Shown: in pieces, positions 1-11,523 of the stretch | Position numbering within the stretch: position 1 is the first letter of the stretch | How the letters are laid out: every line of letters begins with the position of its first letter | DNA from: Liquidambar formosana | Lineage: Eukaryota; Streptophyta; Magnoliopsida; Saxifragales; Altingiaceae | Assembly: GCA_039720395.1 (NCBI GenBank) | Contig: CM077824.1 | Location: 18,623,046-18,687,045, forward strand | Direction: 5' to 3' | Length of the DNA: 64,000 nt | Program-made: the position numbers and the translations under genes | Notes under the pieces: generated by a model | Databases searched by the model: none | Seen by the model: only the letters and a program-made list of their open reading frames with translations | What the model was told of the DNA's origin: nothing

Positions 1-804
1 CAAAAACCAAAGTCCAGTAATTAGTTTTGTTTTTGCAGTTGTTGTCTTGTTGGGTTCAATCATTGGGATTAGATTTGTTACACTCTCGAATGGTTGAGCT
101 TCCTTAGAGGACGCATGCAAATCATTTGAATGAAAACCCCAATGAAATGACCATGTATGAGTTATAAATGCTTCCTTCCGTCTTTGGTTGTTGTTTTATG
201 TTTTTTTTTTTTTTTTTTGGGGGGGGTGTAAAGAAATAGTTCAATTTTTATTTTAGTTACTAATAATGTACTTAAATGTAAATTTGTCCAAGGATAAAAT
301 TGTGATAAAAATTTTAATTAAATTTGGGGGTTGAAAAGGAAGTATATGGGGGTGCCAATAAAGGCCCCCTAAATAAAATTTAAGAAATCCATACCTTCCT
401 TGACATACTTGGTCCAATAGTATTAAGCAAAAACAACTTATTAACCCAAATCATTATAGCATTGGGTCTAACTCAAGTGAGCTATAAGTCCAAAATTCTC
501 AAGTACACACACTTGCAAAGCAATTAGTATTTTGGGGACTAGGAAAAACTAAACTAAGAAGCTAGTAACAATCATCAAGAACTAAAAGCATTCATAGCAT
601 TTGATTAAATATCAAAATGGTTGTCATTTCATAAGATCTTTGCTTACCACTGCATTTTAATTCAGTTGCAGTAAAAAATAAATGAATACCTGCTCAAAAG
701 TGGGAATCACTTTCCGCATAAGCACACCTTAAAAAAAAAAAAATTGTTTAAAAGGCTATGTTTGGTTTAATTACGTTTCACAAGCTCTAGGCCATATAAA
801 TTTT
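1..804. other. Intergenic DNA, no gene seen
   Basis: AT-rich sequence with frequent stops on both strands. The only structures are a T-run followed by a G-run around 201-226 and an A-run around 732-744. No conserved protein segment or RNA gene was recognised. Confidence 0.6.
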
Positions 805-1460
805 TCAACCACCAACCTTATAGGCTAGCCTAGGTGATCTAATGCCATCGGGTGTAAGATTACCCTCCACAAAAATGACAGAAGAACACAAAGAGGAACA
901 AAACCAAGAAAGGAATCCATTATGATGCAATTTACAAACAAGACCAAGAAAAAGCAATCCATTAAAACTCTTAGCACTCGAAGCCCAAAAAGAAGCCAGG
1001 ATAGAGGCTCTATCCAATAAGCTCCAAATATCCTCTAACTTATCTTTAAAATCCTAACATTTCTTTCCAACCAAATCACCCAAAATATAGCTAGAATAAC
1101 ACAACTCCACAAGATTGAAGCTTTTTTGGACAAGTCAAGCCCTCCAAAATCAATAAGAAACATACTAGAACAATTAGCAGGCGGGATCCAAAAAATGTCA
1201 GCAACTTGAAAAAGTTGAGAGCACAAGAAATTCGTAGTTGAACAATGTAAGAACAGGTGATCTGTTGTTTCTACCTCTTTCCTACATATTACACACCAAT
1301 GAGGAAACAGGCAAAAAAAAAGGTTTCCTCTTCTGAAACAAATCACTTGTGTTAGTTTTTCTATGAGCAACAGACCATGCAAATACCTGCCTTTTAAATG
1401 CACTTTAGATTTCCAAACCATCTTGGACAATAAATTATGATTGAATAAATAATATTTCAA
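805..1460 (-). pseudogene. Decayed L1-like LINE 3' end (zf-RVT region)
   Basis: Read on the minus strand, 1460-1035 encodes a zf-RVT type segment: a C-x2-C pair in WCVICRKE, then TTDHLFLHC, then the tryptophan-rich stretch ending AIFWVIWLERNVRI. This is the usual C-terminal part of plant non-LTR retrotransposon reverse transcriptases. A single-base frameshift near 1040 moves the continuation (DKLEDIWSLLDRAS, then ILASFWASSAKSF) into another frame down to about 805. No endonuclease, reverse transcriptase core or clear poly(A) tail is next to it, so it is a truncated and inactive fragment. Seen: motifs and frameshift. Known: this module is the C-terminal end of plant L1 ORF2. Confidence 0.8.
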
Positions 1461-2490
1461 GCTTCTCTAATAATTTTTCTAGGTACCCTTGCTTATCATA
1501 GGTAATTTTATCCAAGGTAACTTGTGACATGGCTATCGTTCGGTATTGTTAATATCTCTGCATAAAAGTGGAATGCTGGTGCTTGAGGTGGATAGTGGTA
1601 TCTACTATCAATTCCTAACTGCTATAGCTGTTCCTTTTAAGTTCCTTACAAATCAGTTGGATCACTTCTCTTCATCCAAAAATAAGGTAAAATAAATCAG
1701 TTGGATCACTTCTTAGTTCCTGCACAACTCCCATTCCATTGACTTGCTCTGAGAATTACTTGCTACCTTAACTGAAAGGATTTCTTATTGCCTACTTTTT
1801 GTTGTTGTTGTTGTTTTGTTTTTCTAGTTGCCTACTTTGAATGTCTTTTGACACACAGATGGGGGAGGGGAGAGGAGATAAGAAAATGCTATAGAACCCA
1901 CAGACTGAAACTGCTATGGTGGCAAGTAACTGTGACTTTCTGCCCCAGTTGTTTCATTTTTATGTAATTTCTGGGCCTTAGTTCCATATGTAACACTTGG
2001 ACAAAGGATAATAGGTTAACCTGATGCAGATGAGCAGCCTGATGGTAACTTGAACTCGTTTCATAGGAAATCTTTTCCAAATTATATCATGTACTCTATA
2101 AATCTGGAGGAAATATTTACTTAAAGATGAGGTAAAAAATTTTCCACAACTTGCACACAGAATGACGTAACTAAACTTTTACACAATTGTAAGGAATATA
2201 CACAGTTTGGAATAAAAGTCTATTTCAGAATTTATTCTTCTATAGAGTTTGCATACAAAGATTATTTGACTCTGATAGCAATGATACCACTAATGATCCA
2301 TATGATCAATTTGAAGTCCAAGCAAGGCATTGTACATGAACTAGATTTACTATGATTGGCAATCATAGAGCTTACCATTCATGATATGATTCCTCTAATT
2401 TCACCATTCTTAAAATAGCATAACCAACCTGGCTTCAGTAATTCCTTATTCCACATTATTATGACTCAGAGCATCAAAAGGATTATGTTC
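1461..2490. other. 3' flank of HPPD, no gene seen
   Basis: This kilobase lies downstream of the HPPD stop codon (minus strand) and presumably holds its 3' UTR. It has a short direct repeat of AATCAGTTGGATCACTTCT at about 1650 and 1695. No coding segment was recognised. Confidence 0.5.
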
Positions 2491-4284
2491 TCATGCAGCC
2501 ACTGGCTCTGTAATACGTTTTGCTTCAAGTGTCTTTTCATATTCCTCAATAGATTTGAAGAGCTCTGAAAAGTTTCCCTTCCCAAATCCTCCACACCCGC
2601 CCTTCTGGTATGTCTTCCCTTCCTCATCCTTGAGCATGCACCCTACTCTTTGAATTATCTCTATAAATATGGTTGGCCTGCCCAAAAGATATAAGTAAAA
2701 GCAATTAATCCAAGAATTCAAGAATAGAACTTAAGGCCTTCTAAATTCTTTGCACAACTTCCCTGCCATACATATCTTTCAAAGATAGGAGTAGGCTAGA
2801 TGCCTCGATAACTTAACACTTTCAACATTATCAAAAAATTAAGAATATATTAGATATAATAAATCATAACCTACCAGAAGGAATGCTTCACCTTAAAAAA
2901 TTTTAATAAAAAAGAGAAGAAAGCAGGATGGAAGATTTTACCAACATTAGTTCCCTTCTTCCATTTTGTCCAAAATCCAAAACGTTCATTTTTTTTCTTT
3001 TTTTTTTTTTTTTTTGATCAACAACAACAGCAATAAAATACTTCTTCGCACATAAGCTCAACAGGATCTGGTATCCGGCAAGTTTGAAGTGGGTGTAAAG
3101 CAAACAAATAAAATTCAAGTGCATGTAATGAAAAGCATATAGACTAATTTCGAATGCAAAAAGTTCGAAATAGAATGATTTTAATCCTACTTCGCAAAGG
3201 TCCCCAATTATATAAAGGACTATATGCAACTGTAGGAATTTAAAGACTATTAATCATAAGAAAATTCTGAGTAATTTGGTTGTCTTGCAGCAAATGAAAA
3301 AACAAGAAATGATTTTAGAAAATTTCACTATCACAAAATAAAGCATGTCACAAGAAGTGCAACAGAATTTAAGGGACTGGTACAGGTCCCCATGGGTGAC
3401 ATGAAGATTATCAAAGACATTATCATCCTTTTGAATAAAGGTGGGCTTCATATCTTCTTAACTAAACAGCATTTGGTACGACAAGAAAGAAACCAGAGGA
3501 AATGATTCCGTAAAATTCACTTCTACATTACAAAATATTCCTCAAGAAAATTTCGAGGGACCCATATGGGCCCCCATGGGCAATTTGAAGTTAGAAAGCC
3601 ACTACAATAATCGCAACTGAAGTAAAGGGCAGTCTGAGGAATAGGGTTCAATTCACAAATTATTGGGCTCTTCTACCGCACCACCCCACACTACCTTGCC
3701 CAGGATATCCAAACATGTTCCAATTGCCATCTTTATGACTGAGATTTTTTTTTTTATTTTTTTTTTTTAGGCAATGAAAAAACTTTATTGATAATAACTT
3801 TATCACTGAAATGACAATCAACTTTTTCCTAATACTTCAGCCTTAAAGGAAGAGGGGTGCCTGATTATCAAGAATAATGATGTCCAATTGTCCATAAAAC
3901 AAGATTTAGTGATAGAATTTTATATGATTTAGAAAAGAGTTCATTGTGTTTATAATAGCATTAAAATGAGTCTACTCTTCAATACTTGTTTAGACTAGGC
4001 GTTCTAAGACTTCAGAATAGTAACCCATTCCTTTGGTGATTATAGTAAAGTCTCCATGTTACAACTAAATTGTGAAATTCAACCGTTCATAATATTTTTA
4101 TTACTATATTATCCAACTTTTCAAATATTTCCCTGAGCCTTCTCATTTTTGTAATCATATTTAAGCGGAGTAAACAAAACTATTAAAATGACTAATTCTT
4201 CCAAAATCTTCCAAAATTTTAAAAGAAAATATAACAATTTTATGCGAAAGTGGTCAGCTTTTTTTTAAAAAAATATATTTAATA

Positions 4285-4319
<35 letters not shown>

Positions 4320-6493
4320 TCATTTCAATATAAATATGAATGTAGCCAATTTAATGTAATTTGATTGAATATATAAACAGTAATCCTGGCTCTCCAAATT
4401 CCCTCAAGTAAGATGGAACCTTGATGGTAGGGTGTAAACGTTGAACTGACTCCACAAATTTTTTTTATAGTTTTTTACGTCATATAAATAAGTTCATCTC
4501 TTTAAAATGAAGACACTTTTGACTTACTTTAAGGTTGGCCCTATATCTGCACTACTTCCACTACAATTTGTGATGACACCCCCAAGGATTACATAAAAAG
4601 TGGAGCAAAAGCACCAAAAAAATGAGGCGAATATCACCACCCTCTAGAAAAATGACCTCATTTCTATCTTTTCTCAACTATTATGCACACACAATCAAAT
4701 ACCAACTTTAAGTCAAAACCCAAAAGTTCTTTTCTAAACACAAAATTGACTAACGTAATCCACATACATCCTACTCATATGTCTATAAATAATATGATCT
4801 AGACCCTAGGATAACATATCAATTAACACCAATGTTAAACAATAAGGGGTACATGACAAAAAATCCCCCTAAACTATAGGTCAATTCCACAAAAACCCCC
4901 TCCATCAAATTGAATACCTATTTTCATCAAATTTTTATAAAAGTAATGGTCATTTTTATAAAAGTAATGGTCTTTTTTGGTCAAATTTAATGCCTAAACC
5001 AAGTATAAAATGCTATTTTAGCTATTAAATTGGTTTAATGGCATTGTGTGACACTCACATGATCTATTTCCATCATATTTTTCAACTATAAATAACTAGT
5101 AGGGGCAAAGTATCACAACTTGACAATTCATGGGATGCCGATCAGAAACAATTCATGGGATCATTTATTTGCTTTTAAAGTTTAGGGAAGTTTCCTGAAA
5201 TTGACTCAATTCAGTGGAGTTTTGTATAATTTACCCAAAAATAGTAAATATTTTTTTTTATCAGAAAAATAGTGAATAGTTAAATAATGAAAAGGAAAAA
5301 CAAATAAAAAAAAAATGTGATCATTTGGGTATTCATATATACCTGTCTCCCACAGGCTTGGTAAAAATCTGGAGCAACGTGCCCTGATCGTCCCTATCCA
5401 CCAAAATCCCCAACTCTTCACACTCCTTAATCTGCTCATCAGTCAACACATCCCCAGCTCTATTCTTCAAATTCCTATAATACGTCGGCGGTGGCGACGG
5501 CATAAACTCGAACCCGCCTACCCCACTTCGCCGCCTCATCTCCCTCAGTGTCCTGAATATATCCTCACTCGCCAGCGCCAAATGCTGCACGCCCGCCCCC
5601 TCATTGTGCTCCAAATACGTCTGTATCTGACTCTTCCTCTTCGTCCCAAACACCGGCTCGTTCAGTGGCAACAACACCATCTCGTCATTGCTCGCTAACA
5701 CCATCGAATTCAACCCGCTCTCGCTCGTCCCCACATCATCGGCCGTGAATTCGGCGAACTCGTGGAAACCCGTGAAGCCCTTCACATACGAGATCGCCGG
5801 GGCTAATTCCGGCACATTGCCTACCGCGTGATCCAGCCGTCGGATCCCGAAATCCAACGGAAAGGATGAGATTTCATCCATGGGCTCAAAACCCGGCAAG
5901 AACCACGAATCAGGGTTCGAATCAGGGTTAGGGTTAGGGTTTTTGTAACTGACGTAACGCAACACAACATCGCCGTATAAATGAACCTCGCTGAGGACGA
6001 CACGGCCGTCCAGAACAACCGGCGGCGACGAGGGTTTAGCGCCGTGGGCGACGCTGGTGTTGAAAGCCACCTCGGCGTCTTCCACTTCAATGGCGATGGC
6101 TCGGACGCCGAGGCCGTGTGAGGCGGAGAAGGCGCGGGAAGCGGAGTGGTCGAAGGTGGGGATGGTGGCAGTGGTGGCGCCGGTGGAGGCGATGGAGGGG
6201 GAGTAAGGGGCGGAGAAGAGGAAGCAGAGGTTGCCGGAGCGGAGGAGGTAAGAAGCGTGGGTGTCGTTCCCGGTGGAGAGGTCGGACTTGGCGACGATCG
6301 GCATGCCGAGCCCCCAGGAGAATCGGCGAGCAGTGTTGGTGGCGTCGGAGCACCAGAAGTCGAGATGGTGGAACCGCTTGACCCGGAACCGGTCCGACTT
6401 GGGGTTGTTGCGCACGAAGTTGGTGAATCCCACTAGCTTGAACCCCGGCGCAGGGTTGCTATCTTGCGCAGCAATCTCAGTATCCTTACCCAT
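2491..6493 (-). CDS. HPD: 4-hydroxyphenylpyruvate dioxygenase, complete, two exons
   Basis: Exon 1 is 6493-5343 and exon 2 is 2677-2491, joined as GAC AG|G CCA ACC with GT donor at 5342-5341 and AG acceptor at 2679-2678; the product is 445 aa, the usual length of plant HPPD. The enzyme turns 4-hydroxyphenylpyruvate into homogentisate with non-haem Fe(II) and O2, feeding plastoquinone, tocopherol and tyrosine breakdown; it is the target of HPPD-inhibitor herbicides. Both vicinal-oxygen-chelate domains are present. The metal ligands of the family are visible: His222 in LDHAVGNVPEL, His304 in GVQHLALASED and Glu390 in TIFIEIIQRVG, the last lying in exon 2. The C-terminal GGCGGFGKGNFSELFKSIEE segment is intact. 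The start MGKDTE precedes the conserved FKLVGFTNFVRNNPKSD block and fits the family. Residues 185-196 are a low-complexity Asn-Pro-Asp run. No break is seen, so the gene should be functional; subcellular location cannot be read here. Confidence 0.97.
2678..5342 (-). other. HPPD intron, 2,665 bp
   Basis: A single GT-AG intron at the conserved position between codons for Asp383 and Pro385, splitting Arg384. It is AT-rich and carries small repeat debris: T-runs at about 2991-3016 and 3748-3769 followed by LINE-tail-like sequence on the minus strand, an (AT)n run at about 4287-4317, and near 4850-5215 a pair of weakly inverted ends (CCCCCTAAACTATAGGTCAA versus the complement of TTTAGGGAAGTTTCCTGAAA) suggesting a decayed DNA transposon. 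Only the exon boundaries are firm. Confidence 0.9.
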
Positions 6494-6534
6494 TTTTTCG
6501 GCTTGTTTTGCAGAAATGGGCGGACTATTCCAGT

Positions 6535-6546
6535 GTCTATATAGAC
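6535..6546 (-). promoter_or_regulatory. Probable TATA box of HPPD
   Basis: The palindrome GTCTATATAGAC lies 42-53 bp upstream of the HPPD ATG. Normal TATA-to-start spacing (about 30 bp) would put transcription initiation near 6505-6510 and leave a leader of only 10-20 nt. The ATG context is AAAAATGG. This is inference from position and sequence. Confidence 0.5.
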
Positions 6547-6559
6547 AACGGGAGTGGGC

Positions 6560-7136
6560 AAAACGGAAACGAAGACTTCTTCCTCAGTGAGTCGTGGATA
6601 AATATGACCGGTGTGGACACGTAAGCATGTTTATCATGTACCTGAAGACTGAAGTGGATCAGCGGTCATTTATTTATCCAAATTTAATGGGCCCTCCTGG
6701 ATTTGGGGGCAGGTTAATTTGGTAAGTGGAGGGGTAGGGGGTGATTATGTAATCGAAGCAGATGCGTGTAGGATCATCGTACACGGACAGTCACACAGAT
6801 TGAAGGTCTGGATGATCCATCTCCATCTGAAGCAGAGGCGTGAAGAATTGGGGTACCCATAACCGGGATAATGACACAGTCAGAAGGTCGTTGGTGGTAA
6901 GGGTTTTAGGAAAAGCCAACCTGTTTGGACTTTGTTTTAATCCACTCAACAAACCAGTGTTCAAGTTTACTTCTAAGATAAACAAATCAAATTCAAATAC
7001 TCCTTATTATTTTGAACTCCTTGATTTATTAGCCATTCATTAAACTCGTTTCCAATCAAATTATTTGAAATTGATTTGGGAACTCATCCAAACTTGCTCT
7101 TAGGCTGAACAAGTCAAGTTCAAATCTTATTTTAAA
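6560..7136. other. HPPD upstream region, no gene seen
   Basis: Promoter-side DNA of HPPD. It contains moderately GC-rich sequence up to about 6800 and then AT-rich sequence. No conserved protein or defined repeat was recognised. Confidence 0.5.
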
Positions 7137-7147
7137 CTCATTAATTT

Positions 7148-7449
7148 TTTTTGTTTTTATTTTTTTTTTTGGTAGAAGAAAATATGTTAACATCAACATG
7201 GGCTGAATCTACCGATACTATCTTCCCAAAGAATACCTAAATTTTTTTTCGAAAAATTGGAATCCCAAATCTAATTACCTTTAATCATGTGACGTAAATT
7301 AGTTAAGAAATCAGCAACTTGATTTCCTTCTCTATAAACATGATTTATTCTAATTTTCATATTACATTCTAAAATAATCGGCAACTTTGTGACTTAGTAA
7401 TACTATTAATGACAATACTAGCATCTCCTTCTAAATAAATTCTTTTAAG
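7148..7449 (-). mobile_element. 5'-truncated LINE 3' end with 11-bp target duplication
   Basis: The direct repeat CTCATTAATTT occurs at 7137-7147 and 7450-7460. Between the copies lies a minus-strand poly(A) tail (T-rich on the plus strand, about 7148-7170) and sequence closely matching the RNase H region of the larger LINE fragment at 8406-9420, but with an internal deletion near 7380. Tail plus target duplication show target-primed insertion of a short 5'-truncated copy. It cannot be active. Confidence 0.85.
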
Positions 7450-7529
7450 CTCATTAATTTAACAAGCCAAGTTTAAGAAATCTATTATTCAACTCGGCTC
7501 AACTTGTTAATAAATCTAGTCGTTGTATG

Positions 7530-7752
7530 AGAAAAAATCAATCTAGGCAATTTTCAAAATACAAAGTTGACACGTCAAGGAAGAACTTCTATGTAACTGT
7601 GACATGGTCACGTGGTATCACAGGTCAATGAGATCTAAGCAAAGTGGAATGGTCATGTAGATCTCATTAGCCCATGATACCACGTGACCATCTCATACTT
7701 ACATTGAAGTTCTTCTCGACACGTAACCCCAAAGTGGCCAAAGCAATCTAGT
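7530..7752. mobile_element. Fold-back MITE-like element
   Basis: Two arms of about 70 bp, from about 7566 (GACACGTCAAGGAAGAACTT) and ending near 7727, are inverted copies with few mismatches around a loop of roughly 25 bp; both contain GGTCACGTGGTATCA or its complement. Weaker inversion extends the ends to CTAGGCAATTT at 7533 and its counterpart near 7752. No coding capacity. The superfamily is not assigned because the ends and target duplication are unclear. Confidence 0.65.
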
Positions 7753-8405
7753 TCAGTTCGGTGATCAGATCTTATTACTAGCTATTAGCATTAGCATGCC
7801 TCCAATTCGGGTCACGAGCTTAGAAAGGAACGTCTGCAACAACAAACTGCAGCTCAAGAACAGTTCCACTAGCAGAGTTGATATAGAGCTCGAGCTCAAC
7901 GCCAAGCCAATGCGAGAAGCCATCCAAACAATAACCAGACATTCTGATAGATGCTAAATAGCTTAGGGCCTTTCGCCCCTCAATATGCGAGCATTAACCA
8001 AACCAATGTCAACTGTCTTAACCACAGTCCCGACGGTTTTCCTTAACCCAAGTTAGGTCATTAGATCTAACCACAATCACAGTTGCAACCATGGTTTGGT
8101 TACTTGGACTTAACTATAGTTAAGTAGCTATTCCATTACCCATTACCATGGTTAAGCTCTAATCAAACTAAAGTTAATCTGTTTATCAATTTTTCATATG
8201 CAAAATGACCAAAATCAATAGCCGCATGTGGATTTTGGTTAGGTCCTTGGATATTCTAACTTATCCCATGTCTTTATGCATTTTGGTTAAGTCCTTGAAT
8301 ATTTTGATAGTTCTACAAAACTTTACCATTTTTTTTCTACTTTTTGAAATTATAGTGTAGCTTTTATGTTTGTGTTGTTATTTATACACCCATCAGTCCA
8401 TCACG
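7753..8405. other. Intergenic DNA, no gene seen
   Basis: No coding segment recognised. From 8000 to 8160 there are several dispersed copies, in both orientations, of motifs such as TTAACCACAGT and ACCATGGTTTGGTTA, possibly a decayed fold-back element. Confidence 0.4.
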
Positions 8406-9420
8406 TTTTTTTTTTTTTTTTGGGTAATTGAGAAAAGTCTACACCAACGACGATTATATCTGTCAATAACATTATCAGATAAATATCTAAAATTTCTCTA
8501 AAAAAATTAAAATCCCAAATCTGATTACTTTTATTCCTATTACCTAAATTAGATAGGAAATCAGCAACTCTATTTCCTTCTCTATAAACATGATTTATTC
8601 TAATTTTCATACCACACTCTAAGATAATCTTTTCAATACAATCATTTAAAATACTATAAATGTTCCCATGGCAACTTTTTAACTTGCCAATACTATGAAT
8701 GACAATATTAGTATCACCTTCTAAATAAATTCTTTTAATCCCTTTTTCCTTAGCAAGAATAAGATCATTCCAAAATATAATTGCTTCCATTTTAGGCACT
8801 GTGGTATTATCATCAAACCAAACCGCTTGCATAATAATAGGCTTACCATAACTGTCTTTGATAGTAGAACCAGCTGATCCCTTTTTATTTAAACTACCCT
8901 TCATCAAGAGAAATCCATCTAATAAATCTTGTACTTTTTTTCTTCTTCTTTTGCACCCTATTCATGATATTAGAAGATTGAAGGTTTAGCATATCCAAAG
9001 AAAAGTAAGAAAAAAGGTTTGTTGCTCTCTCAATAACTAAAAATTTATTAAAATGATCACTTTTAAAAATAACATTGTTTCTTGCACACCAAATTTGCCA
9101 TGGTAAGTTTGCTATTATTTCCATTATCTTACTTCAACTTCGCTCTTTCCCATTAAAATTCTTATGAATATTTTCAACCCAAACAACTATATTATCTACA
9201 TCCGCGTTAGGCTAGTATAGGACAAGTTCCTATCACTGTATTCCAAACATCTCTAATATATCTACAATTCATAAAAATGTGGTCTTGATCTTCAATATCT
9301 TCAATTACATAATGGGCAATTAAAATCAATATTAAAACCTCTATCACAACGAATATATTGTCTCTCCATCACCTTTGTGTTACTAATATTCTAATAATGA
9401 TAAAATTGACAATCTTCTAT
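8406..9420 (-). pseudogene. L1-like LINE 3' end: zf-RVT and RNase H
   Basis: On the minus strand, about 9400-9180 encodes a zf-RVT remnant (NCPLC, then a shifted frame with DQDHIFMNCRYIRDVWN). Next, 9124-8894 encodes WQIWCARNNVIF, and 8907-8440 encodes a plant LINE-type RNase H domain with KMEAIIFW, IYLEGDTNIVI and, near its end, INHVYREGNRVADFLSNLG. The minus-strand poly(A) tail is the T-run at 8406-8421. Frameshifts near 9330 and 8900 show decay. The upstream endonuclease and reverse transcriptase are missing, as is usual for 5'-truncated LINEs. The left flank does not give an obvious target duplication. Confidence 0.85.
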
Positions 9421-9934
9421 ACTTACATTCTTGAAATGGTAACTTAAACCTATTTAAAGCTAATTTAACATTATTATTAAAAAAATATAAAAATGAAAAC
9501 AAACAAGCAAACAAAGGGTGGTGATATTGCTAGAACCCAATTCTTTCCTTCCACATTAGTTAAAATTAGGGAAAATGATAAAACGGTGGGTCAAAATAAA
9601 AATAATCCAAAAAAGGCTAAAAACTCTCATATTCCTTTCAAAGTGACAATAATGAATTTTATTTCCAAAAAGAGGAGATTTAGGGTCAAATGTTCATTAT
9701 ACCATTTTAGTAAAAAAAAATTCTTTTTTTTACCCCACCCAAATCTTATCAGAACACTCCTATCTCCTTATTAAATAAAAATTAACCAATATTTAACATT
9801 TGTGTTGAGTAAGAGAAAAAAAAAAATGGTTCTCTATTTCTTTTTCCTTTTTTATTTTTTATTATTACTTATAGAAAAGCATGATTTAAATTTAATTTAC
9901 CTACCCATGCATAGTCCTCTTTCTTAAAAAAAAA
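9421..9934. other. Intergenic DNA with one TIR-like end
   Basis: From about 9519, GGTGATATTGCTAGAA followed by TTCTTTCCTTCCAC resembles the terminal repeat of the next element (9935-10947). It may be a stray end of a relative. Nothing else was recognised. Confidence 0.35.
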
Positions 9935-10947
9935 GGGCAGTGTTATTGCCAGAGTCATTTCTGTTGCTTCCACGGTATTGCAGAAGTTTATGTTATTTAT
10001 GGACAAATTTGCCCTTTCAAATTAAAGCTTCAAAAAAAATAAATAAATAATACGGAAGATACATTGGAGATAAAAGCTTCAGAAGGGAGTTGCTGGTAGA
10101 CGAAATACACAACAAGAAATCTTCGGCCAAATCTGCAACTTTCGTCTCCTAACAATGCCGTCGCAACATTTTCAACTGGCAGGACTTGACCTGGGACTGC
10201 CATGGTTGACCCCCTTTCTCTTTCCTATCTTCTCCTCTTTTCACTTTTCTATGTTAACCTTTCTCTCTCTAGCTCATTTTCTCTTATCTCTCTCATGTGT
10301 TTGAACTAACCCTCCATTAATTAGAAATTAATGGATTGCACTATCTCTCTTTCAACCAGTCTTCTACCACATATGGAACTATAGAAATAGGTTGCACCTC
10401 CTCTTTTCTTCATTTCTTTCCATCCTTTTTCTACAATGTTTCTCACTTCTGCTAATGTTCCCTAACCCCAAACAAGACGCCATGGCCAAATATAAAAACA
10501 CAAAAACACAAAATTAAAGCCATGGCTGAGCTCCAACCCTGCTTTTAAACACTACCATGGTTGCATCTTTTTCACTATTTTGGCTTCACCGTTAATTATA
10601 GTCCCAAAAATCCACCCGCCAAAACTTTCTTAGCAAATTCGTACATCCTGAAAACCCATTTAGAACTCCCCTATTTGTTGGCTAGTGTTCTTATTGTAGT
10701 CAACCAAAGTGTTTGAAGATGCATCAGACCTCTCTACAACTTCAGCTCACTTTTTTTGGAGGTGATACGATTGGAAATTTTGGAAATGTCTTTTTGCTTA
10801 TTATTATGTTTCACAATTGAGAACAGATGGAAGAAGAAAATAAATGACGGGGACTGAAAATGAAAAAGGGCAAACTTGTCCTATCCAAACATAAAAATTT
10901 AGAATGCCGTGGAACCAACAAAAGGTTTTCTGGCAATATCGCCATCC
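9935..10947. mobile_element. Non-autonomous TIR DNA transposon, possibly Mutator-like
   Basis: The first ~85 bp (GGGCAGTGTTATTGCCAGAG, then TTGCTTCCACGG and GACAAATTTGCCCTTTC) recur inverted at 10862-10947 (GGGCAAACTTGTCC, then CCGTGGAACCAAC and TTTCTGGCAATATCGCC). The interior has no transposase-like segment. The flanks are A-rich on both sides and would fit a 9-bp target duplication, but low complexity makes this unconvincing. Confidence 0.6.
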
Positions 10948-11459
10948 AAAAAATAAAGTATGTAATAATGGTCAACAACACTATATGAAGAGGGCTGTCA
11001 TTACTAATTTACCATACGAAGAGGACCAAACATGGTCACAAAAACTGCATTAAAAATCCTCCACTCCTTGATTTTCATCATCTATGATTTAGAGCCATTT
11101 ATAGTTATTGTTTTGTTCAAAAGATTTATATTCTCCTTATTATCAATCTCTAGAGTCTAGACCATTTGTTATGTCAAATATTTAATACTATCTCCGAAAT
11201 TTTTTTTTTTTAAAAAAAAAATGTTATTTTAAGCTTATTATAATGCTCTATAACACCATTAAATGAAATTTTAAAGTCTCAATGGAATGATTTAATAAAC
11301 TCAACATTTATGGACCTTGTCACGATAGAACCACTTAAAAGTATACTATTTGTAGGAGATCAGATACTACCATATGCAAGGATGCCTTCCAACCATTGGA
11401 AAAATAAAAATTAAAAAACTTTCCACATCCAAATGTATAGATGATTATTATTCTAATTG

Positions 11460-11523
<64 letters not shown>

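Noticed and set aside
5920..5946. Interstitial telomeric repeat
   Set aside because: Only about three GGGTTA units, in frame within HPPD coding sequence; not evidence of a chromosome fusion.
6118..6590. Open frames of 87-109 codons on the plus strand
   Set aside because: They are antisense to the GC-rich HPPD exon 1 and have repetitive Arg/Gly content with no family resemblance.
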